This document shows positions 26,702 to 35,176 of a stretch of DNA of 64,000 nucleotides, one piece after another (within the stretch, counting starts at the first letter, position 1; every line of letters starts with the position of its first letter). The stretch is taken from positions 1 to 64,000 of the forward strand of contig JAEWGI010000080.1 in the NCBI GenBank assembly GCA_023388355.1, given 5' to 3'. The notes beneath the pieces were generated by a model, which saw only the letters and a program-made list of their open reading frames with translations, did not search any database and was not told the origin of the DNA. Origin of the DNA: Pseudomonadota bacterium (lineage in GTDB: Bacteria > Pseudomonadota > Gammaproteobacteria > Xanthomonadales > Xanthomonadaceae). Position numbers and translations under genes: made by a program.

Positions 26702-27304
26702 TCAGAACTGCACCTTCGGCGCCTCGCGCACCTCGGCGCGGTCGGCCGGGATGTCGAGCAGGGCGGCCGGGGCGAAGTTGAACATGCCGGCAACGACGCT
26801 CGAGGGGAACACCTCGCGCTTGTTGTTGAAGGCCATCACCGAGTCGTTGTAGGCCTGGCGGGCGAAGGCGACCTTGTTCTCGGTGCTGGTCAGCTCCTCG
26901 GTGAGCTGCATCATGTTCTGGTTGGCCTTGAGGTCCGGATAGGCCTCCACCACCAGCATCAGCCGGCCGAGCGCGCCGTTCAGGGCGCCCTGGGTCTGCG
27001 CCAGTTCGGCCATTGCCGCCGGATCGCCGGGGCTGGCCTTGGCCGCCGACAGGCCCGACTGCGCCGCGGTGCGCGCCGCGGTCACGGCCTCGAGCGTGCC
27101 GCGCTCGTGGGACAGGTAGGCCTTGGCAGTCTCGACCAGGTTGGGGATCAGGTCGAAGCGCCGCTGCAGCTGCACGTCGATCTGGGCGAAGGCGTTCCTG
27201 AATGCGTTGCGCGCAGTCACCAGGCCGTTGTAGATACCGATCGCCCAGCCGCCGAGGAGCAGCGCCACACCGACCAGGATTGCCAGCAGAATCAATCCAC
27301 TCAC
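26702..27304 (-). CDS. LemA family protein
   Basis: 200-aa membrane protein with one N-terminal transmembrane helix (LILLAILVGVALLLGGWAIG) and a long helical-bundle domain. Signature stretches are YNGLVTARNAFRNAFAQIDV, QLQRRFDLIPNLVETAKAYL and AYNDSVMAFNNKREVFPSSV. Function in bacteria is poorly known; it typically pairs with an M48 peptidase, as here. The 157-bp gap to the peptidase gene contains only degenerate CGGGAACC-type GC-rich repeats. Confidence 0.95.
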   Translation of the reverse strand: MSGLILLAILVGVALLLGGWAIGIYNGLVTARNAFRNAFAQIDVQLQRRFDLIPNLVETAKAYLSHERGTLEAVTAARTAAQSGLSAAKASPGDPAAMAELAQTQGALNGALGRLMLVVEAYPDLKANQNMMQLTEELTSTENKVAFARQAYNDSVMAFNNKREVFPSSVVAGMFNFAPAALLDIPADRAEVREAPKVQF

Positions 27305-27390
27305 TGTGATTCCTCCCCTTGTTCATGCAAGTCAGGAAACAGGCGCATATGATCGCCTGAAGTCGAGAGCATACGCAGGGGGCAGTCCCG

Positions 27391-28785
27391 ATGAAAGCGA
27401 ATATCCATCGACCCCGCAGCTCCCGCCTTGGCCGTACGCTGCTGGTCGGGATGCTGTCGACGATCGCGCTTTCAAGTGCTGCCCAGACTCCGCTTGCCTG
27501 GAACCAGGACGCCAGCCGGACGGCGGATGTGACCCCGGCGCCGATCGCCGCGACGCATCCCGACGACCGCCCGGCCCCGCTGCCCGCCGACATCCAGCAC
27601 ATGCCGCTGGCCAGCGGCTTCGACGTGCGCGTGTTCGAGGCGATGGCTCAGGACCTGGTGGCCGACCAGCGCGTGCCCGGACTGGCGCTGGCGATCGTGC
27701 ACCAGGGCCGGGTGCTCAGCGCGCGCGGCTACGGCATCACCGACGTCGACCGCGCCGAGCCGGTCGATGCCCACACAGTGTTCCGGCTGGCGTCGCTGTC
27801 CAAGTCGTTTGCCGGCACCGTGACCGGCATGCTGGTGTCCGAGGGCGCGCTGCGCTGGGACAGCCGGGTCAGCGACTACATGCCCAGCCTCCAGTTCTCC
27901 GACCCGACCGCCGCGCAGCAGCTCACCGTGGCCGACGTGCTGAGCCATCGCGTGGGCCTGAAGCGACACACCTACGACCGCGACATCGAGGCCAACGCCG
28001 ACTACCACAGCCTGGTCCAGCGCCTGTCCGCGGCACCGATGATCTGCGCGCCGGGCGAGTGCTACGGCTACCAGAACGTCGCCTTCAGCCTGATTGGCGA
28101 CGTGGTGTTCGCCACCAGCGGCCAGTTCTACAGCGAGGCGGTGACGCGCCGGATCTTCAAGCCGCTGGGCATGAACGACGCCAGCCTCGGCCTCGACGGC
28201 ATCATCGCCAGCGCACGCTGGGCCAGGCCGCACGTGCGCTCCGGCGCGGGCTGGGCGTCGCTGATGCCCAAGCCGACCTATTACCGGCTGGCGCCCGCTG
28301 CGGGAGTCAACGCCAGCATCAGCGACATGGCGCAGTGGCTGATCGCGCAAAGCGGTCGCCGCCCCGACGTGCTGCCCGCGCCGCTGCTCGCGACGCTGCA
28401 GTCGCCGATCGTCGGCACCCCCGGCGAGATGCGCGGCGCCTCGTGGCGACGCGATCGCCTCAACGCCGCCGGCTACGGGCTGGGCTGGCGCATCTACGAC
28501 TACTCCGGCCATCGGCTGGTCTTCCACGGCGGCGCGGTGCAGGGCTATCGCGGGGTGATGGCGATGCTGCCCGAACGCGACCTGGGCGTGGTGATCCTGT
28601 GGAACAGCACCAGCGGGCTGCCGTCGGGACTGCTGCCCACGATCCTCGACCGCGCCATCGGCCTGCCCTCGCAGTGGCTCGACGTCGACCCGCGGATCGA
28701 GGAGATGTTCGCCTCCGAGGACGAGAGCGAGGGGCCCGCATCCGGTGGCCCGCAGTCGAGCACGGCGACCGCTCAACCGGACTAG
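27391..28785 (+). CDS. Exported serine hydrolase, beta-lactamase class C fold
   Basis: 464-aa protein with an N-terminal signal (TLLVGMLSTIALSSAAQ). The AmpC/PBP-type active site is visible: SLSK at residues 135-138 (Ser135 nucleophile), a Tyr motif in CYGYQNVAFS, and HGGAVQGYRG in the KTG-like position. C-terminal tail of about 40 residues is acidic. Such proteins range from DD-peptidases and D-amino-acid hydrolases to esterases; true beta-lactamase activity is unlikely to be inferred. Start ATG 27391 follows AGGGGGCAG. Divergent from lemA with 86 bp between starts. Confidence 0.88.
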   Translation: MKANIHRPRSSRLGRTLLVGMLSTIALSSAAQTPLAWNQDASRTADVTPAPIAATHPDDRPAPLPADIQHMPLASGFDVRVFEAMAQDLVADQRVPGLALAIVHQGRVLSARGYGITDVDRAEPVDAHTVFRLASLSKSFAGTVTGMLVSEGALRWDSRVSDYMPSLQFSDPTAAQQLTVADVLSHRVGLKRHTYDRDIEANADYHSLVQRLSAAPMICAPGECYGYQNVAFSLIGDVVFATSGQFYSEAVTRRIFKPLGMNDASLGLDGIIASARWARPHVRSGAGWASLMPKPTYYRLAPAAGVNASISDMAQWLIAQSGRRPDVLPAPLLATLQSPIVGTPGEMRGASWRRDRLNAAGYGLGWRIYDYSGHRLVFHGGAVQGYRGVMAMLPERDLGVVILWNSTSGLPSGLLPTILDRAIGLPSQWLDVDPRIEEMFASEDESEGPASGGPQSSTATAQPD

Positions 28786-29051
28786 GGGTTCCGACCGGGC
28801 GGTTGGCGGCTGGCGACGCGGGCGCGCGTCACTTCGACGACGTTCGCAGCTGACGGTGCCCGTGCAGCATCGCGTGGCCTGCAGGAGCGGCTTCCGCCGA
28901 TGTTCCACGCGGCGTCGGGCGGACGCTGCGCGCCGGGTCGCAATGCTTCGATGGGCAGTGGTCCGAACGAAGCCACTCCAGCGGCGGCGAACAACCCCAA
29001 AAGGTCCTTCTCCCATTCGCGGGGACGTTCATTCGTGACAACGGGAGGCTG
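28786..29051. other. Non-coding stretch after the serine hydrolase
   Basis: No convincing gene. A degenerate REP half (GCAGGAGCGGCTTCCGCCGA) lies at 28881-28900. The remainder shows no clear promoter or hairpin with T-run. Together with the repeat copy at 29052-29238 and the terminator at 29281-29321 it fills the 0.56-kb gap. Confidence 0.5.
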
Positions 29052-29238
29052 CCCCCTCCCCCGCTGTGGGGGTGGGGATGGTCCGTTTGCGCGGCACTGC
29101 CGCGCGGACCATCCGAACGGCGCGCTGCGCCGGGCCGGACGGGCTGGGGTGGGGGCAAACCGGTCGCCGCGCCACTTCACGCGCGCCTGCGGCGCGCGCG
29201 CCCATCCCGACCTTCCCCCGCACGCGGGGGAAGGAGCA
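29052..29238. repeat. Repeat family A, long copy A1
   Basis: Left end CCCCCTCCCCCGC, internal hairpin module GGATGGTCCG...GGACCATCC containing GCGCGGCA-C-TGCCGCGC, GC-rich GCGCGCTGCGCC, the GGGGTGGGGGCAAACCGGTC block, hairpin GCGCGCC-TGC-GGCGCGC, and right end CCTTCCCCCGCACGCGGGGG followed by AAGGAGCA. Same orientation as the 38.8-kb array. Confidence 0.85.
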
Positions 29239-29280
29239 GAAGTTGTCACGAACAGTCATCCCGCGAATGGGAGAAGAACC

Positions 29281-29321
29281 AAAAAAAACTCCCCCTCCGC
29301 CTGGGCACGCGGAGGAGGAGT
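29281..29321 (-). terminator. Rho-independent terminator of the H1-like gene
   Basis: Read on the minus strand, 13-bp arms ACTCCTCCTCCGC/GCGGAGGGGGAGT (one G-U pair) with an 8-nt loop, then seven to eight U residues. It starts 26 bp after the stop codon of the H1-like gene. Confidence 0.93.
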
Positions 29322-29346
29322 CTGGTTTACGGCTAATCGGGTTTTC

Positions 29347-29868
29347 TTAGATGAGGGGCGTCGGCATCGGCGGCATTGCCACGGCCGCGCCCTTCTTGCT
29401 GGCCTTCCTGGCCTTCTTCTTGGCGGTCTTGCGGGCAGGCTTCTTGGCGGCCTTCTTCGCAGGACGCTTGGCGGTCTTCTTCGCGGCCTTCTTGGTGGCC
29501 TTCTTCGCGACCTTCTTCTTCGCGACCTTCTTCTTCGCGACCTTCTTCTTGGCTACCTTCTTCTTGGCAACCTTGCGAGTGGTCTTCTTGGCGGCCTTCT
29601 TGGCAACCTTCTTCTTCGCGACCTTCTTCTTGGCGGCCTTCTTGGCGGTCTTGCGGGTCGCCTTCTTGGCGGCCTTCTTCGCAGGACGCTTCGCAGTCTT
29701 GCGGGTCGCCTTCTTTGCGGTCTTCTTGGCGGCCTTCTTCGCGACCTTCTTCTTCGCGACCTTCTTGGCTACCTTCTTCTTGGCGACCTTCCGGGTGGCG
29801 GCCTTCTTCGCTGGTTTCCTGGTCGCCTTCTTGGCGACCTTCTTCTTTGCAGCTTTCTTCGCGGCCAT
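29347..29868 (-). CDS. Lysine/alanine-rich histone H1-like protein
   Basis: 173-aa, extremely basic, built from degenerate KKVAKK / KKAAKK / RKTAKRPAKKAAKK pentad-type repeats with a short non-basic end (GAAVAMPPMPTPLI). It resembles the Chlamydia Hc2-like / H1-like DNA-binding proteins widespread in xanthomonads and Bordetella and probably binds nucleoid DNA. The start ATG 29868 has GAGGAGAG 8 nt upstream. Copy number of such repeats commonly varies between strains. It is followed by a strong terminator; upstream lies a candidate small RNA or attenuator. Confidence 0.9.
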   Translation of the reverse strand: MAAKKAAKKKVAKKATRKPAKKAATRKVAKKKVAKKVAKKKVAKKAAKKTAKKATRKTAKRPAKKAAKKATRKTAKKAAKKKVAKKKVAKKAAKKTTRKVAKKKVAKKKVAKKKVAKKKVAKKATKKAAKKTAKRPAKKAAKKPARKTAKKKARKASKKGAAVAMPPMPTPLI

Positions 29869-29951
29869 GTGATGGCTCTCCTCGTCAGTGGGACTTGCAG
29901 TACTACTGCCCAGTTCAAGCGGCGCGCGGGAGTCGGACCCGCGCACTACCG

Positions 29952-29972
29952 CCGGCGCGCCAGGCGCGCCGG
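29952..29972. other. 10-bp inverted repeat upstream of the H1-like gene
   Basis: CCGGCGCGCC-A-GGCGCGCCGG, 84 bp before the H1-like start codon and just downstream of the minus-strand terminator at 30024. Could be a binding site or cruciform; no partner evident. Confidence 0.5.
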
Positions 29973-30023
29973 AACGGATTCGGAAGGGACAACGCGATCG
30001 GGGATTCGCGGTCCCGGGAATGC

Positions 30024-30056
30024 AAAAACACCTGCGGCCCGGAGCGTCGCAGGTGT
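30024..30056 (-). terminator. Rho-independent terminator upstream of the H1-like gene
   Basis: On the minus strand ACACCTGCG, an 11-nt loop, CGCAGGTGT, then UUUUU. Perfect 9-bp stem. No protein gene ends here; it closes the candidate short transcript that starts near 30191. Confidence 0.85.
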
Positions 30057-30191
30057 CGGTTCGGAAGGTCGTTGGTTTTCGCAGCGGAGACGATGCCTGC
30101 ATCCACCTTGTAGAAGTCCGGGGCGGAGGTCTTATGTTTGCTGCACGTTTTCGCCGTGTACTGACTCACTCGTTTCTTTGCACCGTCTGTT
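30024..30191 (-). ncRNA. Candidate small RNA or terminated leader of about 168 nt
   Basis: Bounded by a good sigma70 promoter (30198-30226) and an intrinsic terminator (30024-30056), with no convincing open reading frame between. It may be a free-standing small RNA or an attenuated 5' leader of the H1-like gene 155 bp downstream. No match to a known RNA family that I can recognise. Confidence 0.5.
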
Positions 30192-30197
30192 GGGCGA

Positions 30198-30226
30198 AAC
30201 CTAATCACGGTTTTTTCGGCTGTCAA
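30198..30226 (-). promoter_or_regulatory. Sigma70-like promoter for the candidate small RNA
   Basis: On the minus strand: perfect TTGACA (30226-30221), 17-nt spacer containing an A-tract, TAGGTT (30203-30198). Predicted start near 30191. Confidence 0.6.
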
Positions 30227-30745
30227 CTCCCCGCGCGAAAAATTTTCCCCGCGGCGACCGGCGCACTCGCGCCGGCGCACCCGCCCGGACCTTGCGCCTG
30301 GTGCGTCGATGTTCGTCGACGCACTCCGCGCATCGCGCAACGTCGACGACGAAAGCGCGGAAAACAAGCGTGTTTTGCAAATCGCATGCGCATGCACGCG
30401 TTCGCGCGCGCATCCGCGAAGCGTTCCGGCGATACGGCAACAACGCTTCCCCGACGCCCGGATGCGGTCGTCACCCGCGCTTGACGGAACCTGCGTTTCG
30501 CGCGCCGCACAAAGCCGATTGCGCCCAAAGTGCGCAAACTTTTCCCGCACCGGACGCACGCCGCGGACGCCGGCGCGATGCTGCGACGGGTGCGGTCGGG
30601 AGGTGCGCAAGCCAGGTTCGACGCTTGCGCGTCATGGCTGTCGAAGGTGCGGGGAAGGCGCGCGGACGATGGTCCGGCGGTCGGCGCGGATGCGGCTTCG
30701 GCATCCGCGCCGGATGGCAGACGCGTTGTGTCCGCCGCGGCCGAC
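30227..30745. other. Non-coding stretch between the small RNA and gcvH
   Basis: No gene that I can support on either strand. An AT-rich patch (GAAAAATTTTCCCC) at about 30237 is followed by alternating purine-pyrimidine runs such as GCGCATGCGCATGC near 30388-30410. Skewed composition, but no recognisable RNA, repeat of families A-C, or promoter for gcvH. Confidence 0.5.
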
Positions 30746-31141
30746 TCAGTGCCCGTCTTCCTCGAGCAGGTCGGCGTAGTCGTCCGGACCGAGCAGGTCG
30801 TTGAGCTGGTCCGTGTCGCTGGCCTCGACCACGAACAGCCAGCCCTCGCCATAGGCGTCCTCGTTGATGGTCTCGGGCTTGTCGGCAAGCGCGGCGTTGA
30901 CCGCGGTGACCGTGCCCGACACCGGCGCGTAGACGTCGGAGGCGGCCTTGACCGACTCCACCACCGCGCAGGCATTGCCGGCATCCACGCTGTCGCCCAC
31001 CGCCGGCAGTTCGACGTAGACCAGGTCGCCAAGCAGGCCCTGGGCGTGGTCGGAAATGCCGATGGTGACCTTGCCGTCGCCTTCGATGCGGGCCCACTCG
31101 TGTGACTTCATGAACCTCAGGTCGCCAGGGATCTCGCTCAT
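30746..31141 (-). CDS. gcvH: Glycine cleavage system H protein
   Basis: 131-aa lipoyl carrier of the glycine cleavage complex; shuttles the aminomethyl group between the P and T proteins. The lipoylation site is Lys65 in [16 protein letters not shown], and the N-terminal [13 protein letters not shown] is typical. It lies 94 bp downstream of gcvT on the same strand, so the two are likely co-transcribed. gcvP is not in the window. Confidence 0.97.
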   Translation of the reverse strand: MSEIPGDLRFMKSHEWARIEGDGKVTIGISDHAQGLLGDLVYVELPAVGDSVDAGNACAVVESVKAASDVYAPVSGTVTAVNAALADKPETINEDAYGEGWLFVVEASDTDQLNDLLGPDDYADLLEEDGH

Positions 31142-31235
31142 GCCGGTCTCCGGATCTCGCGTGTCGGGGGAAGGGTGGCGCTAGTGTATCCAAGCCCGGG
31201 TGGGCGGCGGCAAGTGGCCGCCCCCCGGTGCGGGT

Positions 31236-32330
31236 TCAGGCGGGCTTGCCGTCGCGGACGAAGGGGAACTTCACCACCCGCACCGGCACGTCGCGGCCGC
31301 GGATGTCCACGCTCACCCCGGCCGACAGTTCGCCCGCCGGCACCCGCGCGAACGCGATCGCCTTGCCCAGCGTCGGCGAGAAGGTGCCGGAGAGGATTTC
31401 GCCGGCGCCATGCGCGGTGCGCACCGCCTGGCCGTGGCGCAGCACGCCCTTGTCTTCCATCACCAGTCCGATCAGCTGGCGCGGGGCGCCATCGCGCATG
31501 TGCGGTTCGAGCACCTCGCGGCCGATGAAGTCGCGCTCCGGGTCCAGCGAGACGGTCCAGCCCAGCGCCGCCTCGCAGGGGGTGACGGTCTCGTCCATGT
31601 CCTGGCCGTAGAGGTTCATGCCCGCCTCCAGGCGCAGGGTGTCGCGCGCGCCCAGGCCGGCGGGCTTCACGCCCGCGCGCAGCAGCGCATCCCACAGCGC
31701 CACCGTGCCCGGTTCGGACGCCACCACCTCGAAGCCGTCCTCGCCGGTGTAGCCGGTGCGGGCGACGAACAGTTCGCCATAGGGCGTGTCCGGCAGCTCG
31801 ACCGCCGCGAACTTGCCCAGCGCCGACACCTGTCCGGCGGCATCGCCGTCGAGCAGGCCCAGCACCCGCTCGCGCGCGTTCGGACCCTGGACCGCGATCA
31901 TCGACAGCTCGGGGCGTTCGCGCACCTGCACGTCGAAGTCGGCCGCCTGCGCGTCGATCCACGCCATGTCCCGGTCGCGGGTGGAGGCGTTGACCACCAG
32001 CCGGAACGCGTCGTCGCCGCGGAAGTAGACGATCAGGTCGTCGATCACCCCGCCCTGCGGGTTGAGCATGCACGAATACAGGGCCTTGCCCGGCCGCTTG
32101 AGCTTGTCGATGGAGTTGGCCAGCAGCCGCCGCAGGAACGCGCGCGTGCCGGGGCCATCGAGGTCGACCACGGTCATGTGGCTGACGTCGAACATGCCGG
32201 CGTCGCGCCGCACCTGGTGGTGCTCCTCGATCTGCGAGCCGTAGTGGATCGGCATGTCCCAGCCGCCGAAGTCGACCATGCGCGCACCGAGCGCGCGATG
32301 GCTGTCGTTGAGGATGGTCTTGCGGGTCAT
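31236..32330 (-). CDS. gcvT: Glycine cleavage system aminomethyltransferase (T protein)
   Basis: 364-aa tetrahydrofolate-dependent enzyme releasing ammonia and methylene-THF from the H-protein intermediate. Start sequence [20 protein letters not shown], the folate-site motif [14 protein letters not shown], and [10 protein letters not shown] are characteristic, with [20 protein letters not shown] further on. Normal length. The start ATG 32330 is only 55 bp from the stop of the next gene upstream, leaving no room for a glycine riboswitch. An extended -10 (TGGGATAAT) lies in that gap. Confidence 0.97.
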   Translation of the reverse strand: MTRKTILNDSHRALGARMVDFGGWDMPIHYGSQIEEHHQVRRDAGMFDVSHMTVVDLDGPGTRAFLRRLLANSIDKLKRPGKALYSCMLNPQGGVIDDLIVYFRGDDAFRLVVNASTRDRDMAWIDAQAADFDVQVRERPELSMIAVQGPNARERVLGLLDGDAAGQVSALGKFAAVELPDTPYGELFVARTGYTGEDGFEVVASEPGTVALWDALLRAGVKPAGLGARDTLRLEAGMNLYGQDMDETVTPCEAALGWTVSLDPERDFIGREVLEPHMRDGAPRQLIGLVMEDKGVLRHGQAVRTAHGAGEILSGTFSPTLGKAIAFARVPAGELSAGVSVDIRGRDVPVRVVKFPFVRDGKPA

Positions 32331-32356
32331 GGCGCGGGTCCGGACGGGGTGCCCGG

Positions 32357-32362
32357 ATTATC
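32357..32362 (-). promoter_or_regulatory. Extended -10 element for gcvT
   Basis: Minus strand TGGGATAAT: GATAAT with an upstream TG, about 27 bp from the gcvT start, implying a leader of about 20 nt. No good -35 box. Confidence 0.45.
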
Positions 32363-32385
32363 CCAGATCGCCCGCACGCGAGCGT

Positions 32386-33336
32386 TCAGTCGTGCCGGTG
32401 CGCCTGGCCGTCGCTGCGACCGGCGTCGCAGTCGGGGCCGTGGCAGGCGCCGCTTTCCACCTGCAGGGTGGCGTGGCCGATGCCGAAGCGCTGCTCCAGC
32501 ACGCCCGTGGCCACGTGTCGCAGCGCGCGCGCGTCCACGCCGTCGTCGACCACCAGGTGCGCGGTCATCGCCGCGTGGCGCGAGGCCAGCGCCCAGACGT
32601 GGATGTCGTGCACGTCGTCCACGCCCGGCAGCCCGGCCAGCGCGGCGCGCACCTGCGCAAGGTCGATGCCGTCGGGCACGCCCATCATCAGCACGTTGCC
32701 GGCCTGGCGCACCAGGGTCCAGGCGCGCGGCAGCACCCACAGGCCGATGGCCGCCGCGATGATCGGATCGGCCAGGCGCCAGCCGGTGAAATGGATCACC
32801 AGCGCCGCCGCGATCACCCCGACCGAGCCGAGCATGTCCGCCCAGACCTCGAGGTAGGCACCCTTGACGTTCAGGCTCTCCTCGCTGCCGGCGCGCAGCA
32901 GCTGCATCGCCACCAGGTTGACCAGCAGCCCGGCGACGCCAACCGCCAGCATGCCCAGCGACGCCACCGCCTGCGGCTGCACGAAGCGCTGCACCGCCTC
33001 CCACAGGATGTAGCCCGAGAGCGCGAACAGCAGCAGGCCGTTGAGCAGCGCACCCATGGCCTCGGCGCGGACGTAGCCGAAGCTGCGCCGCGCATCCGGC
33101 GGCCGCCGCCCCAGCCGCACCGCCACCAGGGCCACGCCCAGCGCGAACGCGTCGGTGACCATGTGCACCGCATCCGACAGCAGCGCAAGGCTGTTGGTGG
33201 CGAATGCGGCAACGACCTCGACGCCGGCGAACAGCGCGATCAGCGCCAGCGCCCACCACAGCGGCTTCTCGTGGCGGATGCTGGCGGCGCTGGCGTGCTC
33301 GTGGTGGTGGCCGTGGTGGCCGTGCTGGTGTGCCAT
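32386..33336 (-). CDS. Cation diffusion facilitator, CzcD/ZitB-like zinc exporter
   Basis: 316-aa CDF transporter. His-rich N terminus (HQHGHHGHHHEH), six transmembrane helices, the HxxxD metal site in SLALLSDAVHMVTDAFALG and its counterpart EVWADMLGSVGVI in helix 5, and a C-terminal regulatory domain ending in HRHD. Exports Zn(II) (possibly Cd or Co) by proton antiport. Start ATG 33336 is chosen as the first Met before the His-rich tail; longer frames upstream lack homology. No metal regulator next to it. The 196 bp upstream to the NfeD gene show nothing notable. Confidence 0.94.
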   Translation of the reverse strand: MAHQHGHHGHHHEHASAASIRHEKPLWWALALIALFAGVEVVAAFATNSLALLSDAVHMVTDAFALGVALVAVRLGRRPPDARRSFGYVRAEAMGALLNGLLLFALSGYILWEAVQRFVQPQAVASLGMLAVGVAGLLVNLVAMQLLRAGSEESLNVKGAYLEVWADMLGSVGVIAAALVIHFTGWRLADPIIAAAIGLWVLPRAWTLVRQAGNVLMMGVPDGIDLAQVRAALAGLPGVDDVHDIHVWALASRHAAMTAHLVVDDGVDARALRHVATGVLEQRFGIGHATLQVESGACHGPDCDAGRSDGQAHRHD

Positions 33337-33532
33337 GGCCCGCACGCTAGCCACGCCGGGGGCTGTTACACAATCGCGGCAGCGGCAAGGCTGCGATGCA
33401 CGGCGATGCATGATCGGACGGCCGAAGCGGCGGGAACGATCGCGTGGCCCGGGCAGGGCCGCCGGCCGCATCCGGGGATCGCACTTCGCGGATGCGCGGC
33501 GCCTGCCCGGGCTACGATCCTCAAGCTGCTTC

Positions 33533-34003
33533 CTACACCGGCGACGCGGGCTGCGGGGGCAAGGCGGCCTGGACGTGCAGGGTCACGCCGTCGGTGCCGA
33601 CGACCTCGACCGGGGTGCCGGCCGGCAGGTCCGGACCTTCGACGATCCAGAACGCGTCGCCGATCTTCACCCGACCGCGCCCGGCGACGATCGCCTGCTC
33701 CAGCGACAGCACCCGGCCAACGTGCTGGAACGCGCGCCGGTTGAGGTTGGGGCGGTCGCTCACGCGCTCGCGCCCGCGGGCGCGGATGAACTTCCGATAC
33801 ACCTGGATCGAGACGAAGCTCAGGACCACGAACGCCGCGACCTGCGCCAGCAGCGGGATGCCCGGCACCAGCAGTACGCCCAGGAACACGGCGACCGCGG
33901 CGAACCCCATCCACAGCATGAACGCGCCCGGCGCCAGCGTCTCGGCCGCGAACAGCAGCAGCGCCACCGCGCCCCAGCCCACCACGTCCCAGCGCAGGTC
34001 CAT
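33533..34003 (-). CDS. NfeD family membrane protein
   Basis: 156-aa short NfeD: transmembrane helices (about residues 8-70) followed by a C-terminal OB-fold domain (VGRVLSLEQAIVAGRGRVKI; LPAGTPVEVVGTDGVTLHV). Partners with the stomatin-like protein encoded 3 bp upstream; the pair is a standard operon thought to act in membrane microdomains and protease or lipid homeostasis. Confidence 0.93.
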   Translation of the reverse strand: MDLRWDVVGWGAVALLLFAAETLAPGAFMLWMGFAAVAVFLGVLLVPGIPLLAQVAAFVVLSFVSIQVYRKFIRARGRERVSDRPNLNRRAFQHVGRVLSLEQAIVAGRGRVKIGDAFWIVEGPDLPAGTPVEVVGTDGVTLHVQAALPPQPASPV

Positions 34004-34006
34004 GGT

Positions 34007-34981
34007 TCAGTCCCCCGTCGGGAAGTTCGCGCGAGCGGCGGGGTTGCCGCCCCGCGGCGCGGACTGCTGCCTGCCGAGCGCTTCCTTGGCCAACTCGGCG
34101 ATACCGGCGATCGAGCCGATGATGCCGCTGCTCTCCATCGGCATCAGCACGAACTTCTGGTTCGGCGCGGTGGCCAGCTTCTCGAATGCCTCGACGTACT
34201 TCTGGGCGACGAAGTAGTTGATCGCCTGCACGTCGCCCTGCGCGATCGCGTCGGATACCAGCCGGGTCGCCTCGGCCTCGGCCGACGCCAGGCGCTCGCG
34301 CGCCTCGGCCTCGCGGAACGCGGCCTCCTTCTCCCCCTCGGCCTCCAGGATCGCGGCCTGCTTCTCGCCCTCCGCGCGCAGGATCGCCGACTGGCGATGG
34401 CCCTCGGCTTCCAGGATCACCGCACGGCGCTCGCGCTCGGCCTTCATCTGCCGGGCCATCGAATCGACCAGGTCGCGCGGCGGCTGGATGTCGCGGATCT
34501 CGATGCGGGTGACCTTGATGCCCCAGGGATTGGTGGCCGTGTCGACCACGTTGAGCAGCTGCGCGTTGATTGTCTCGCGGTTGCTGAGCGACTCGTCGAG
34601 GTCCATCGAGCCGATCACGGTGCGGATGTTGGTCTGCACCAGCGCGATCGACGCCACCTCGAGGTTCGACACCTCGTAGGCCGCCTTGGCCGCGTCGAGC
34701 ACCTGGAAGAACACCACGCCGTCGACCTTGACCACAGCGTTGTCCTTGGTGATGACCTCCTGACTGGGCACGTCCAGCACCTGCTCCATCATGTTGACCT
34801 TGCGCCCGACGCCGTACACCACCGGCACCAGGAAATGCAGGCCAGGATTCATGGTGTGGGTGTAGCGGCCGAAACGCTCGACCGTCCATTCGTAGCCCTG
34901 CGGCACCATGCGCACGGTCTTGAACAGGATGATGATGCCCGCTACCAGCAGCACCGCGGTCAGGAACATGCCTCCGCCCAT
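34007..34981 (-). CDS. SPFH/stomatin-like (QmcA/paraslipin type) protein
   Basis: 324-aa protein with one N-terminal membrane helix (MFLTAVLLVAGIIILF) and an SPFH domain beginning VPQGYEWTVERFGRYTHTMN. A coiled-coil EA-rich region (ILEAEGEKEAAFREAEARER) follows, then a C-terminal tail. Forms oligomers in membrane microdomains. Start ATG 34981 matches the family's short leader; longer frames are unlikely. Overlap-like spacing of 3 bp to nfeD implies coupling. Confidence 0.94.
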   Translation of the reverse strand: MGGGMFLTAVLLVAGIIILFKTVRMVPQGYEWTVERFGRYTHTMNPGLHFLVPVVYGVGRKVNMMEQVLDVPSQEVITKDNAVVKVDGVVFFQVLDAAKAAYEVSNLEVASIALVQTNIRTVIGSMDLDESLSNRETINAQLLNVVDTATNPWGIKVTRIEIRDIQPPRDLVDSMARQMKAERERRAVILEAEGHRQSAILRAEGEKQAAILEAEGEKEAAFREAEARERLASAEAEATRLVSDAIAQGDVQAINYFVAQKYVEAFEKLATAPNQKFVLMPMESSGIIGSIAGIAELAKEALGRQQSAPRGGNPAARANFPTGD

Positions 34982-35057
34982 GGAATCGGTCTCCCCTCGT
35001 GGTTGGATCGAGTATAGGCCTGGACGGAGGCGGGAGGCCGAACGTGACGCGGACGCC

Positions 35058-35134
35058 ACAGGAGCGGCTTCAGCGCGACGGGCAAACCCGGCCGCGGGAT
35101 TGCTGCCGGGGCGGTCGCGGCCGAAGCCGCCCCA
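35058..35134. repeat. REPIN-like pair, family C (diverged)
   Basis: CAGGAGCGGCTTCAGCGCGA at the left and an inverted GGTCGCGGCCGAAGCCGCCC at the right, about 35 bp apart, in the gap between the stomatin-like gene and the DUF6607-like gene end. Confidence 0.7.
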
Positions 35135-35176
35135 CGGGATCGGGCGGCATCCGTTCGGCGCCGGCCGGGCCCGCGA

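Noticed and set aside
27391..28785. Antibiotic-resistance beta-lactamase
   Set aside because: SxxK and Tyr motifs fit the wider class C/esterase/peptidase fold; no specific resemblance to known AmpC clusters and no ampR neighbour.
29925..29999. Possible tRNA T-arm (minus strand GGTCCGACTCC)
   Set aside because: The arm can fold, but there is no D-arm, anticodon arm or matching acceptor stem around it.
32331..32385. Glycine riboswitch upstream of gcvT
   Set aside because: Only 55 bp between genes, too short for an aptamer; an extended -10 sits in this space.
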